The translations under genes were made by a program, and so were the position numbers. The notes under the pieces were generated by a model, which was given only the letters and a program-made list of their open reading frames with translations, was not told where the DNA came from and searched no databases. From positions 1 through 34,354 of the forward strand of contig MCFE01000803.1 of NCBI GenBank assembly GCA_002104905.1: DNA of 34,354 nucleotides, written 5' to 3'. Position 1 is the stretch's first letter. Every line of letters begins with the position of its first letter. Origin of the DNA: Basidiobolus meristosporus CBS 931.73. Taxonomy: Eukaryota > Basidiobolomycota > Basidiobolomycetes > Basidiobolales > Basidiobolaceae. Of this stretch, positions 19,595-30,128 are shown one piece after another.

Positions 19595-22174
19595 TTTCTG
19601 TAAAACTTCAGTTGAACCTTAATTGCCAATATTATTGACCTAAATAAGTCCCTATACCTTAGACTAATATTAAGCCCAACCCCACACTCAACATGTACCT
19701 TCATTATAATCCACTACTCAATAAGTTTTTCTGCTGTAATACTCTGTTTCCATGACTTTGGCAGGAACTGTCATGATCATATGACATCCCTGGTCTTCAA
19801 TGTTCAAGCTAAATCAAGCTGGCAAAGAAATCCCAGTTCCTTTTAGAAAGCTTTACTATATTCTAGCAACCACTGGAAAGCTTCAGTTCATTATTACACA
19901 ATGGAATGTTCTATGGAAGCTCTCCTTTGAAATTTATGTAGTTCAGTACCATATGTATTAGTTACATATCACATGACCTAGTCACATGGATGTCTGACTC
20001 CTGACATGTCTCCATGTGATATTCTAGTCTGCTCTTTAGTATATTTCTATCTTGGCACACCTACTGTGCCTCATCCCATAGCCCCATTGGTGTTAGCTAA
20101 TATATCTTGGCATCCATATGGCCAAAAAGTATATATAATCCTATCCCCCCTTTTGTATCCCTCAGTCTGATAAACACAGGACTTGAATAAACAGTCTTGC
20201 CTTGGAATTCCACCTAACCCTGTTGTTCCATACCTAAGTCCTTTCCTGATCCTGCTTTGCATAGCTCCACTCTCCTGCCTGGTGTCTGTTCATAACAGGA
20301 ACCCTACAGCTTTATACCACTGTTTGTTCACTGGTTCTGACACATCCTGGTCTTCAGTCACCACTGCAAGGTTAATCCCCTCACTTGCCAGTCTTTGCAA
20401 TAAATTCTTGCATTGTTCAAGTGTATTTTCTTGAGCACTGCACTTGAAGAAGTGCTGCAACCTCTTGGTGTGCTTATTAATGTTCCAAGGTTACACTGAA
20501 GGCATTGTGATAGCTTTTTGAGTTCTTGACATAGTTGCTTTATCTGTTAGCAGGATCACCACTGTTGCAACAATGAAGCACATGGAGGCTGTGGTAGACA
20601 AATTGCCTTCCTCTGCAACTCACATACTTCACTGGAGTGTAGCTCATCTTGCTGTGCTTCCAACTCTTGTGAAAACAGCTGTTTTCTTGTTGGTAATTCT
20701 TTGTGCTATAATGGGATTCAGTCTGTTCTAGGCTTACAGTGTTTATTGGCAAGAACTGCAGCTTTCTTCTTATGCTTCCCTGACTCTGGCTTGAGTAGAC
20801 ATTTTTCCCTTTACCTTTTTCTTCTTCACTACCAGGTCTTTCACTGCTACTTTGTCTGAGTGCTTCTTGTATTGACTTATGTTTTCTGCTTAACAAATGT
20901 TGCTCTGATGCATCCACTTTAATATGCTTGTCCCTTGCTGGCTCTCTGCTGGCAGCCTGATGCTTTTTTGCTGCTTGTTTTGCGCTTTAAGCCCATGCTG
21001 TGATGGGCTCCTGAGGTAGCTGCTGGTTTGTATTGTTGCCAAGTCTTCTGCAGCTACTTTGACTGAGTGCATCTTGAGTGCAAACATGCTTCTTCCTTAA
21101 AACATGTTGTGCTGATGCATCTGTGTCTGCCTGCTTGTCCCCTATTGGCACTTTTCCAGCTACCTGATGTCTTTTTGATACTTGTTTGGAGCTTTTTGCC
21201 CTGCTTGTAACAGGCTCTTGAGGAAGCTGCTGGTTTTTAGCCATTGCATCCAGCTTCTTCTGCTTTTAATAGTTTTGCTATTCTTGAGATATTTTCTTAG
21301 CATACCAACACTTGCCCCAAATCTGTTTGCTCATTTGAATCATGGATAATTCCCATAGTACAAGTCAGGGATATTCTGTTTGACCTTGAGCTCCTGTATG
21401 CCAGCCTTAAGGTATTGGCATGCTAGACACCTAACAGCCTCTTGAATACTAGCCCACTCTTGCTCATCATGCTCAACAACTTCACAGATATTCAATGTCT
21501 TTTGATTTTTGGGCTTTGGTATAAACACCACATTTTCTTGTACCCATGCTGTGATATGTACTTGTGTGGGCTTAATCTTTTGGCACTGCTGTTGAGCTTC
21601 AAAGACTGTACAGCGCTCCTCCGCTTTTACATTGGGAAATGGCACACTTCTTGGCTGTGACCTTGAGCTACTTGAGCTTCTTCTTTGCAGCAAGATACTG
21701 CATTCTCTACCTTGGATACCAATTGATCTACACATATTGTACAATCACCCTGTTTCTGGACTATTTCCTGTTTTCTCTGGGCCATTGCATCTATCTTATT
21801 ATTCACTGCTTCTAATAGCCTGATAAATACTTTGGTATGAACTGACAACATACTTTTGAATACAGGTGGTGTTGATGTTATGATGGCCACTGACTGGTCT
21901 TCACTGAAGGTACTGCTTTTGCTACATTCACATCTGCCAGGCATTATGGTCAGCTTGCCTCTTTGCAGAGACTCTCAGCCTACTTGACTGTGAGCTTAAG
22001 GAGTCTGCATTATTACCTTGAATGGCTACACTGTCAACATGACCTTTTTTTGGTTGTAGCTCTGCTTGATGCACTAAATGTCAAAGCAAGTTGTGGTCCA
22101 ACTGTTCCTCTGCAGCTGTCAGTAGTGGTGCATGGGTGGAAACTAGACAACTTTGCTATATTTTTTGGTGGCAT
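19595..22174 (-). pseudogene. DIV gene of CACTA-2 (divergent accessory ORF), broken
   Basis: Homologue of the minus-strand gene at 30465-32505, starting at the same ATG (MPPKN, 22174). Readable parts are the coiled-coil segment (DAMAQRKQEIVQKQ, near 21785), a conserved middle (VVFIPKPKNQKTLNICE, near 21540-21490) and the two basic repeats (QEPVTSRAKSSKQVSKR at 21225; SEQHLLSRKHKSIQEALR at 20905). The C-terminal part is interrupted by LTR4. It has stops near 21340 and a 1-base loss near 20700, at positions different from the lesions in CACTA-3. Confidence 0.75.
19769..20297 (+). repeat. LTR4, 529-bp solo LTR with GGAAC target duplication
   Basis: Starts TGTCATGATCATATGACA and ends CATAACA. 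Flanked by perfect GGAAC at 19764-19768 and 20298-20302. Contains TATATAA at 20132-20138 and AATAAA at 20186-20191, correctly ordered for plus orientation. The palindromic start is common in Ty3/gypsy LTRs of fungi; family assignment is inference because no internal region is present. Confidence 0.88.
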
Positions 22175-22392
22175 ATATATGGAAGTGAATCAAACTAAAT
22201 GGGAAATAGTATTAAATAAATGTGTATGTGGTGCCACAACTTTATTTATAATGCTTACTATGGCAGGTCATCATTGAATCTTATATTTGTGTAGGTGCAG
22301 TGTCTCAAATACAAGACTGTATTAAACTCACATGAGTACTAAAAAAAATGATATAATAGTGTTAGGTTGCTGAGTGTCAAATTGTTTGCCCC
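22175..22392. promoter_or_regulatory. Intergenic region between DIV and Tnp2 of CACTA-2
   Basis: About 220 bp between divergent start codons, homologous to 32506-32727 and to 6251-6411. Contains GCCACAACTTTATTTATAAT. It presumably carries both promoters. Confidence 0.4.
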
Positions 22393-23318
22393 ATGGACAA
22401 GACTAATTTGATTCAACACCATAAGAGACAAGAAAAAAGACCATGTGGCTATTGTAGCAAGCCTCTCAGCCATCAATCATGCCGTCAGCATAGGAAGTAT
22501 TACAAGGATCACTGCCAGTGTTTTCTCATACAAGTCAGATCTGACCATTCATCAGTCACTACTATACCAACAATATCTTGCCAGCTAGCTGATAGTTCTA
22601 TATTGGCACCTGGCTGTATTTGTTACCTTGTGCAAAATGAATCCGGTGAGTTTGGGATGCCTTTAGGCTTACCCCAGACTTCTAAGTATGGCAAACAGAG
22701 TGATAGCTCTGAGAAAGAAGACTCACTGGTAGATTGTGACCCTATCTCTCCTAACAAGCGTACCCTGCATGAGCCTGGCAAAATCCCATTATGCAATGAG
22801 ACAACACCTGTAAAAAAAATACCAAGGATGATTAAAGAGTCAAGTGAGTCTAGTAATCTATCTACTGGTTAATGATGGGATGTTGTAGCTAGAGAAGTGG
22901 CAATTTTCCACTAATATCTGTAATGGGGGCTTTGAGGATTTACTATTATTTCTTGCCAAAATCATCTCAAGATGCAACTTACCATGTTCATAGTACATAT
23001 GAATAACTGTCATGCAGCTGACAACATATAACCCAAAAACCATCCTGATACCAGCATGTGTTATCAGTTGCAAGGCATTCACATCAGCAAATGTCACCAT
23101 TGCAAGGTGTCCAACTTGTCAGGAATCCACCACCATTGCAGGAAAACTTTGTTCATACTCCACATATATTCCAGTAATACCCCATCTAAAGAGGCTTTTA
23201 TAGTTTAACAAATATTTTGAAGCTATAAAATACCACACTCAGTGTTAATTAAGTGTAAACATATCCAATATATTCAATGGCAAATGTTATAAACAGCTAA
23301 GAAGCAAGGGCTACTTTG
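22393..23318 (+). pseudogene. Tnp2-type transposase of CACTA-2, N-terminal half
   Basis: Open from MDKTNLIQHHKRQEKRPCGY at 22393 to 22869. It has an intact N-terminal Cys/His motif (CGYCSKPLSHQSCRQHRKYY, with KDHC after it) that carries a stop in CACTA-3. Then come the Ser/acidic linker (SGEFGMPLGLPQTSKYGKQS) and, in shifted frames, the segment with VISCKAFTSANVTIARCPTC (23060-23120). It ends at the copia A insertion before the catalytic core. Confidence 0.85.
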
Positions 23319-23666
23319 TGCTGTAAAGTTTGTAATTCCACCTAAATATTCACCTAACTTAGTCACTTAGATCATTAACTTTCAATCCTAGGGAATACTG
23401 AACAAATTCCTTGTTTGGATTTACTTAGAATATTTTCACCAAAATTCCAGGTACTCAGAAAATGAAAATTCTCAAAGTTGTCCAAACAGCCCCATACTTT
23501 GCACACATACTCTTGCAACCTTTTTTAACCTAATCTATATGTTTGCTCTGCGATGACCATGTAAAAGTATAAATACTACTTTACATTCAATATATCATTA
23601 AGTGAAAACTACATAATCTACTTGTCCTCCCAAGTCACTTAAAATATATCCAAGACTCTAACAACA
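23319..23666 (+). repeat. 5' LTR of copia A (LTR1), 348 bp
   Basis: TGCTGTAAAG...CTAACAACA; contains TATAAATA and an AATATATC variant of the usual AATAAATC. Inserted in Tnp2 of CACTA-2. Confidence 0.92.
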
Positions 23667-23679
23667 GGTTATGAGCCCC
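23667..23679 (+). promoter_or_regulatory. Primer-binding site of copia A, overlapping the gag ATG
   Basis: GGTTATGAGCCCC directly follows the LTR end. It is complementary to the initiator tRNA-Met anticodon arm. Its internal ATG (23671-23673) opens the gag frame (MSPKLSLSAM). Confidence 0.82.
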
Positions 23680-24238
23680 AAGCTTTCACTCTCTGCAATG
23701 TTTACTTCTGCTGTTACTAGAATTTTTCCCTCTGCTAAAAAGTTAGATGGATCCAACTAACAAGTGTGGAAGGTGAAGATGAATATGCTGCTACAAGAAA
23801 GTGGCCTTTGGAATATTGTCATGGGAGAAGAATACCCTCCTAAAGTGTGGGAGAGGAAGTTTTAAAGTACCAAAAGCAAGAACAGAGTACCTTTAACTGC
23901 ATTTGCCCTAGTGTTAAAGACAAGTTGCTAATTCAATGCTCAAGAGCAAAAACAGCAAAGAATGCCCAGAAGGCATTAGAAGATATCTGTCAGTCATGTT
24001 CAGCTGCTAAGAAAATGTATTTTAGGCAAAATTCTTTACCACAAATCTGCTGCCAGGAGAAAAATGAAAAATCTAAAAGAATAACCATGCTGGGAGATGA
24101 GATGGAATCTGTGGGCCTGCCAACTACTGTTGAGGATATGATAGTAACCATCTTGAATTGTCTAACAGACAGGTTTTGGAGCCTTGTATCAGCCCTAGAG
24201 TCTAGAACTGAATATTTGACCTTAAATTTCATATATAA
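23671..24238 (+). pseudogene. copia A gag, first part
   Basis: MSPKLSLSAM, RIFPSAKKLDGSN, then a TAA in place of Tyr, then VWKVKMNMLLQESGLWNIVM. After shifts it continues with UBN2-type sequence (KALEDICQSCSAAKKMYFRQ; EMESVGLPTTVEDMIVTILN) at 23960-24170. The frame changes at least twice. Confidence 0.85.
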
Positions 24239-24585
24239 TGCTGTAAGAATATTGGAGATATTGGAAGTGATTGGGAGAACAAGTAGATTATGTGGTTTCC
24301 ACTTAATGATATATTAAATGTACAAGTACTATTTATACTTTTATATGGTCTTGGCATAGCAAACATGTAGAAGAGATTAAGGAAGGTCCCAAGAACAGGT
24401 GTGCAAAGTCTGGGGCTGTTTAGACAACTTTGAAATTTCTATGTTCTGGGTACCAGGTATTTTGGTGAAAATATTCTAAGTAAATCCTAACAAGGAATTT
24501 GGTCAGTATTCTCTAGGATTTGAAGGTAATGATCTAAGTGCTCAAGTTAGGTGCATATATAGGTGGAAATACAAATTTTAGAACA
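24239..24585 (-). repeat. 3' LTR of copia B (LTR1)
   Basis: 347 bp, TGCTGTAAG...TAGAACA on the plus strand. Roughly 10% different from the 5' LTR by eye, so the insertion is old. Confidence 0.92.
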
Positions 24586-24599
24586 CTCCCACTCAGCTA

Positions 24600-25790
24600 A
24601 ATGTTTATACTGACTAGTCCTAATTTTGACCTAAGATATTCAAACCTGTCTTTAGCTGATGATTTGGTTAATATATCTGCAATCAATTCATCTAAAGGAC
24701 AGTAAACTAAGCTAACCAAGTTATTCTCTATAGCTTCACATATGAAATGATGTCTAATATTTATGTGCTTAGTACTAGTATGAAAAGTTGGATTTCTACC
24801 TAATTGTAGACATCTTTGATTAACTTGAAATAAAGTAATAAGGGTTTTTTAACATAGGCCTAAATCTGTAAAAAGCCTTATTAACCACATTGCTTCTTTT
24901 GTAGCTTCACAGGCTGCCCTATACTCTACCTCTGCTGTAGAAAGTGCTACGGTTGGTTGCTTTCTTGAATTCCATGAAATTGCTCCTTTACAGTAAAGAA
25001 AGGTGGATTCTGTGGTGGATTTTCTCTCTTCCAAGTTTTGTCACCAGTCAGCATCAGTGCATCCCACAAGATCTTGTTCTGAGTCCTTATAAGTGTATCT
25101 TCAGCAGATATCAGCAGTTCCTGTTTGATATCTAAAAATCCGCTTAACTGCAGAAATATGATTGGTTCCATAGTTCCAATTATATTGGCTGACAACTACC
25201 AATGAATATGAGATATCTGGTAATTGATAAGGAAAGTCAGGGCTTTCTGACAGCACCAAGCTCTCTTGATTTGGTTGAGTTTTGACTACATTAAGAATTG
25301 TCTCCATTGGGGTAGCTGCTATTTTACAGTCTTCCATTTGGTACTTCTTTAGTATATCATGAATATACTTGGATTGGCTTAGGGTGATAGTCTGGGTACT
25401 ACTCTCTATGGAGAACTTAATCCCTAAATAGCAACTGAGTCCCCTAGATTGGACATCTTGAACTAGATCAGCCTTGTATTATGTCTTGAAGACCCATCTG
25501 CAACCAACTGATATTTGGTAGATTGGCAATTGGACCAAGTCCCAAGCCTGATTTTCCATCAGGGCCTGATATTCCTCAGTCATTGCAGATCTCCAAAACT
25601 TTGTCTGAGGGCTATTTAGGGCCTCTTTTACAGTCTGGGGTTCATCAATATGGTCTGAATAGGCATAGGCAAAGTTTGTACCCTCATTGATATAGTAATC
25701 TGCACTATTTCTTGCCTGGTTGGATCTCCTGGCATTTGATACTGAAATGATCACTTCTGTGATATTCCTTGGCACTAATTCTGGCTGACC
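24600..25790 (-). pseudogene. copia B RT / RNase H with RT core deleted
   Basis: RVT_2 N-terminus at 25775-25479 (EALNSPQTKFWRSAMTEEYQ ... GCRWVFKT). After about 25460 it jumps directly to the connection segment (STQTITLSQSKYIHDILKKY, about 25410-25345), so about 700 bp including YVDD are missing. RNase H follows ([23 protein letters not shown]-like [15 protein letters not shown], 25034-24900), and the C-terminal HHF-x-REA motif lies near 24740. It cannot encode an active RT. Confidence 0.87.
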
Positions 25791-26900
25791 ATGCTTGCAG
25801 AGTTCTCTGGAGTGAAAATGCTTTCATTGTTTTGCTCCAAATTAATTCTCACTATTGGTGGACTTGGGTTCAGATTTTTGTCATCATCTGATGTCATTAT
25901 CAGTGAAAACTTCAAATTTTCAGCAAACAACACATCCCTGGACTTGATCAGCTTCTTTGTTTTGGTATTGTACAGTCTGTATGGCTTACTTGCATTGCAG
26001 TAGCCCAAGAATATGCATTTTACACTTTTTGGCTCAAATGATGACTGATTTCCAGGAAGTTTCTTGCCATATGCTGTACACCCAAATATTCTTAGATTCT
26101 CTGCTCTTGGTCTGTACCTATACCATGCTTCAAATGGAGTAGAATCACTAAGTATTCTAGGATAACTTCTATTTTAAGGTATACAGCAGTGGCAACTGAT
26201 TCCACCCAAAAGTCATAGGATAATTTTTGATCATGGAACATTGGTCTTGCCATATCAATTATTGATCTGTTAACATGCTCTACAACTCCATTTTGCTGTG
26301 GGGAGTATGGTACAGTAGTCTCTTGCTTTATCTATGAATTTTGCAGAAGTGGATGAAGAGTTTTGAGATATATTCTCCATTATTGTCAAAGCATATTTCC
26401 TTGATTTTTTTGCCAGTTTCTCTCTCTGCCATGGCATTAAACTTCCTGAACATAGACAGAGCTTCCTCCTCTCTCCATGAAGTAAGCCCACATGTATCTT
26501 GCATAATCACCAATAAAAGTGATTAAATACTTCATCCTGCCTAAAGATAAATCTTGCATAGGGCCACCTACATCTAAGTGAACTAGATCTAATTTTTCTT
26601 AGTTTTGATCAACCCAGAGCTCTTAAATGGTTGTCTGGCTTGTTTCCCATATATGCAGGCTACACAGTGCTCCAAATTAGCTGGGGGTTCAGCTTTTACC
26701 CCGGAAATTAGCTGATCAATAACCATTTTGCACAAATAATCAAAATTGATGTGTCCAAATCTCCTATGCCAAAGCTTTGGTGGTTCTGCATTTAAGTTAC
26801 TTATATTGGCTTCCAGATATGATGGAATATAAGTCATTTTGTATAGATTTTGATCTCTGATACTCAAAGCAATATGGGCACTATTTTGATCAGTGATCCT
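25775..26900 (-). pseudogene. copia B integrase and pre-integrase
   Basis: GAG-pre-integrase at 26867-26589 (LWHRRFGHINFDYLCKMV, CVACIYGKQARQPFKSSGL). The rve core at about 26530-26270 includes KEICFDNNGEYISKLFIHF with the second Asp, and the C-terminal part at 26008-25775 (MGYCNASKPYRLYNTKTKKL). The zinc-binding H/C residues HRRFGH and C-x2-C are present. Several frame shifts. Confidence 0.87.
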
Positions 26901-26959
26901 GCATCCACAACTGTCAAAGCTGAAACTGAGTCATTGTGCTGTGGCCTTGCTTACACATA

Positions 26960-27194
26960 GTAGGTTCTTGACTATTTCTGGTACCTAGAGTACTTCTTTA
27001 AGGGTTAATGTATGGCTTCCTTCACTGCTTCTAAGGTTTACTTGGATTGTTCCTTCTCCCACTGCATCAAGTGTTCTATTGTCACCTAAGAAAACCTTCT
27101 TAATTGGGATTTCTTGATATTGGGTAAAAAGTTCTTTTTGGTGTGTAAAGTGTTGAGAAGCTCCAGAGTCAATATACCACGTCTGAGAATCCTT
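26960..27194 (-). pseudogene. copia B protease (native copy)
   Basis: KDSQTWYIDSGASQHFTHQK with catalytic DSGA, followed by LFTQYQEIPIKKVFLGDNRT. It is open from 27239 to 26985, but its upstream side is joined to CACTA-derived sequence at 27195 instead of to gag. The first about 95 bp repeat at 27480-27570. Confidence 0.87.
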
Positions 27195-27479
27195 AAGTAA
27201 GGAGTGTGAAAAGAGGCAATAGCCAATCAATTCACACAATCATAGGAGGCAATAGAGTGTCCAGGATCAGAAAGTGAGCAAATTGGCAGGGAACCAATCA
27301 AAAGCCACTTGTACATTGTTGTGATGAAAAATTTTGACAAAGTTTTTTGTGAAATCTGGGGTGCAATTGTTTTTCAACGGTCTCTGGACGGAGTCCTAAC
27401 AAGATCAGTACCTCTCAGTCACAGGACATTAACTTTGTGATGGCCTTTTGACGGGATCATCTCAATAATTTTTCATAGG
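27195..27479 (-). repeat. CACTA end segment inside copia B, identical to 30129-30415
   Basis: Its reverse complement starts CCCTATGAAAAATTATTGAG, the terminal repeat of CACTA-3, and is identical by eye through CACACTCCTTACTT. It holds several CpG sites while surrounding copia sequence is CpG-poor. It has no second terminal repeat, so it did not arrive by ordinary transposition. Confidence 0.88.
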
Positions 27480-28410
27480 GATTTCTTGATATTGGGTAAA
27501 AAGTTGTTTTTGGTGTGTAAAGTGTTGAGATGCTCCAGAGTCAATATACCACATCTGAGAATCCTTTTTTGTGGTCATATTTATTGCAGATATGCATAGT
27601 CTATCTTCAGTTGTTGCAGCATTTCCATATTCAGGCTCCTTTTGCTGATTATCTCCCTTTTTGTGATACCGGTCTGATGTGTATCCTTTCCTTTTACAGT
27701 AGTTGCAAAATATGATGCTGTTACCTTTGTAGGGTCTTGGGTACCTCCTTTGTTGGTTATCATTGCTTATTAAAACATTCTCTTCTTCCTTCTTATTGGC
27801 ACTTAATTTTCTTAATTTTTCATCCAGGAGCCTTTCATATACAAAATTTAAGGTCACATCATCCATTCTGGACTCTAGAGCTGATACAAGGCCCTGAAAC
27901 CTGTTTGTCAGGCTATTCAGGATGGTAACTATCACATCCTCATCAGTAGTTGGTAAGCCCACAGATTCCATTTCATCTACCTGCAGGGTAGTTCCGTTAA
28001 TGAGATTTTTCATTTCTTCTCCTGGCAGCATCTTTGTAGTAAAGAATTTTTGTCTCAAATACATTTTCTTGGTAGCTGAACATGACTGGTAGGTGTCTTC
28101 TAATGCCTTCCAGGCATTCTTCACTGTTTTTGCTCTTCAGCATTGAATTAGCAATTTGTCTCTAACATTAAGGCAAATGCAGTTAAAGGCACATTATTCT
28201 TTCTTCTAGTACTTTAAGGTTTCCTCTCCCATGTTCTTGGGGGGGGGTACTCTTCTTCCATGACAATATCCCAAAGGCCTCTTTCTTGTAGCAGCATCTT
28301 CATCTTCACCTTCCACCATTGTTAGTTATATCCATCCAACTTTCCAGCAGAGGGAGAATTCCAGTGATAGCAGTAGTAGATAGTGTAGAGAGTGACAGCT
28401 TGGGGCTCAT
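27462..28410 (-). pseudogene. copia B gag plus duplicated protease start
   Basis: Gag from the ATG in the primer site (28410, MSPKLSLSTLSTTAITGI). UBN2-type core in one open frame 28124-27570 (KALEDTYQSCSATKKMYLRQ, EMESVGLPTTDEDVIVTILN), then a damaged zinc knuckle in which GH and the last Cys both read Tyr (CNYCKRKGYTSDRY). The segment ends with a second copy of WYIDSGASQHFTHQKQ that runs into the CACTA end. Confidence 0.88.
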
Positions 28411-28414
28411 AACC
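28403..28414 (-). promoter_or_regulatory. Primer-binding site of copia B
   Basis: GGTTATGAGCCC on the minus strand abuts the inner LTR end and contains the gag ATG (28410-28408). Confidence 0.8.
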
Positions 28415-28755
28415 TGTTGTAAGAGTCTCCAAGATATTGGAAGTGTTTGGGAGGACAAGTAGATTATGTGGTGTTCACTTAATGACTTACTGAATGTAAA
28501 AGTAGTATTTATACTTTTACATGGACCTGGCACAAAAAGCACAAAGAATGGGTTAGGAAAGGTCCCAAGAACAAAATTTGGGGCTGTTTGGACAACTTTG
28601 AGACTTTACATATTCTGGGTGCCTGATATTTTGGTGAAAATATTCCAAGTAAATCCTAACAAGGAATTTGGTTAGTATTCTCTAGGATTTGAAGGTAATG
28701 ATCTAAGTGGCTAAGTTAGGTGAATACTAAGGTGGAATTACAAATCTTTACAACA
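28415..28755 (-). repeat. 5' LTR of copia B (LTR1)
   Basis: 341 bp, homologous to 24239-24585; contains TATAAATA and an AATGACTT variant of the AATAAATC region. Confidence 0.92.
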
Positions 28756-28847
28756 TATGGAAGGCTCCTGGATAAAGAATTAAAAGTAATAAGCGCCAAT
28801 AAGAACGAAGAAGAAAATGCCTTAATAGGCAATGATAACCAACAAAG
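28756..28847 (+). pseudogene. copia A gag, second part
   Basis: 92 bp that continue gag from the break at 24238: WKAPG-/RLLD-like, then SANKNEEENALIGNDNQQ. It is bounded left by the outer end of copia B and right by copia C at AACCAACAAAG. Confidence 0.88.
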
Positions 28848-29195
28848 TGTTGTAAGAATTTGTATTTGCACCTAAATATTGACCTAACTTAGTCACTTAG
28901 ATCAATACCTTAAAATCCTAGAGAATACTGACCAAATTTCTTGTTGGGATTTACTTGGAATATTTTCACCAAAATACCAGGTACCCAGAACATGAAAATT
29001 CTCAAAGTTGTCCAAACAGCCCTAAACTTTGCACACATGTTCTTGGGACCTTTCTCCACCTATTCTACATGTTTGCTTTGCCAAGATCATGTAAAGGTAT
29101 AAATACTACTTAACATTCAATAAATCATTAAGTTAAAACCACATAATCTACTTGTTCTCCCAATGATTTCCAATATCTCCAGGATGCTTACAACA
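28848..29195 (+). repeat. 5' LTR of copia C (LTR1)
   Basis: 348 bp, TGTTGTAAG...TTACAACA, with TATAAATA at 29098-29105 and AATAAA at 29119-29124. Confidence 0.92.
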
Positions 29196-29199
29196 GGCT

Positions 29200-30128
29200 A
29201 TGAGTGCCAAGCTGTCACTATTGGCAATGTCTACTACTGGTATTACTGGAATTTTTCCCTCTGCTGAAAAGTTGGATGGATCCAACTACCAAGTGCGGAA
29301 GGTGAAGATGAAGATGCTGCTGCAAGAAAGAGGCCTTTGGGATATTGTCATGGGAGAAAAATTCCCTCCTAAAAATGTGGAAAAGGAAGCCCTAAAGTAC
29401 TAGAAGAAAGAACAATGTGGCCTTAACTGCATTTCCCTTAATATTTTGGAAAAATTGCTAATTCAATGCTCAAGAGCAAAAACAGCAAAGTATACTGGGA
29501 AGGCATTAGGAGACACCTACCAGTCATGTTCAGCTGCTAAGAAAATGTGTCTGAGACAAGAATTCTTTACTACAAAGATGCTGCCAGGAGAATAAATGAA
29601 AAATCTTATTAACAGAATTACCCTGCTGGTAGATGAAATGGAAGCGGTGGGCATACCAACTACTGATGAGGATGTGATAGTTACCATCCTGATTAGCCTG
29701 ACAGACAGGTTTCAGGGCCTTGTATCAGCCCAAGAGTCCAGAACTGATGATTTGACCTTAAATTTTGTATATGGGAGGCTCCTGGATGAAGAATTAAGAA
29801 AATCAAGCGCCAATAAGAAGGAAGAAGAAAATGCTTTAATAAGCAATGATAACTAACAAAGGAGGTATCCAAGACCCTACAAAGGCAACAGCAACCCGTT
29901 TTGTGACTACTGCAAAAGGAAAGGACACACATCAGACCAGTGCTTCAAAAAGAAAGATAGTCAGCAGAAAAAGCCGGAATATGGAAATGCTACAACAACT
30001 GAAAATAGACTATTCATATCTGCACTAAATATGACCACAAACAAGGATTCTCATATGTGGTATATTGACTCTGGAGCATCTCAACACTTTACACACCAAA
30101 AAGAACTTTTTACCCAATATCAAGAAAT
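29200..30128 (+). pseudogene. copia C gag-protease, one frame with three stops
   Basis: A single frame runs from ATG 29200 to the CACTA-3 junction with stops only at 29401, 29593 and 29854. Domains: N-terminal PSAEKLDGSNYQVRKVKMKM, UBN2-type core (ITLLVDEMEAVGIPTTDEDV), an intact CCHC zinc knuckle (CDYCKRKGHTSDQC, 29904-29945) and the protease start WYIDSGASQHFTHQKELF (30057-30110). At 29854 copia B has CAA where this copy has TAA. Confidence 0.9.

Larger units (their letters stand above)
19573..23318 (+). mobile_element. CACTA-2: DIV gene plus the 5' half of Tnp2
   Basis: Colinear with 30455-33650 of CACTA-3 except for LTR4 (19769-20297). The left terminal region is missing (homology starts near 19588), and the Tnp2 gene is interrupted at 23318 by copia A, in CTACTTTG. 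Many CpG sites of CACTA-3 read TG or CA here, so it is older. Confidence 0.85.
23319..24238 (+). mobile_element. copia A, 5' part: LTR1, primer site and gag
   Basis: LTR at 23319-23666, primer site GGTTATGAGCCCC at 23667-23679, gag from ATG 23671. It is interrupted at 24239 by copia B and resumes at 28756-28847, where the gag sequence continues from the same point. The remainder is outside the window or lost. Confidence 0.9.
24239..28755 (-). mobile_element. copia B, complete LTR-to-LTR copia with internal deletions
   Basis: LTRs at 24239-24585 (3') and 28415-28755 (5') in minus orientation. It splits the gag of copia A: flanks TATAA and TATGG could be a 5-bp duplication altered by two transitions. 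A purine-rich tract (GAGTGGGAG on the minus strand, about 24587-24595) precedes the 3' LTR. The RT core is deleted, and a CACTA-derived 285-bp segment plus a repeated protease start sit at 27088-27560. Confidence 0.92.
28848..30128 (+). mobile_element. copia C: LTR1, gag and protease start, cut by CACTA-3
   Basis: Inserted in the copia A gag. LTR at 28848-29195, altered primer site GGCTATGAGTGCC at 29196-29208, gag from 29200. Interrupted in the protease at 30129 by the terminal repeat of CACTA-3. The rest is outside the window. Confidence 0.9.
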
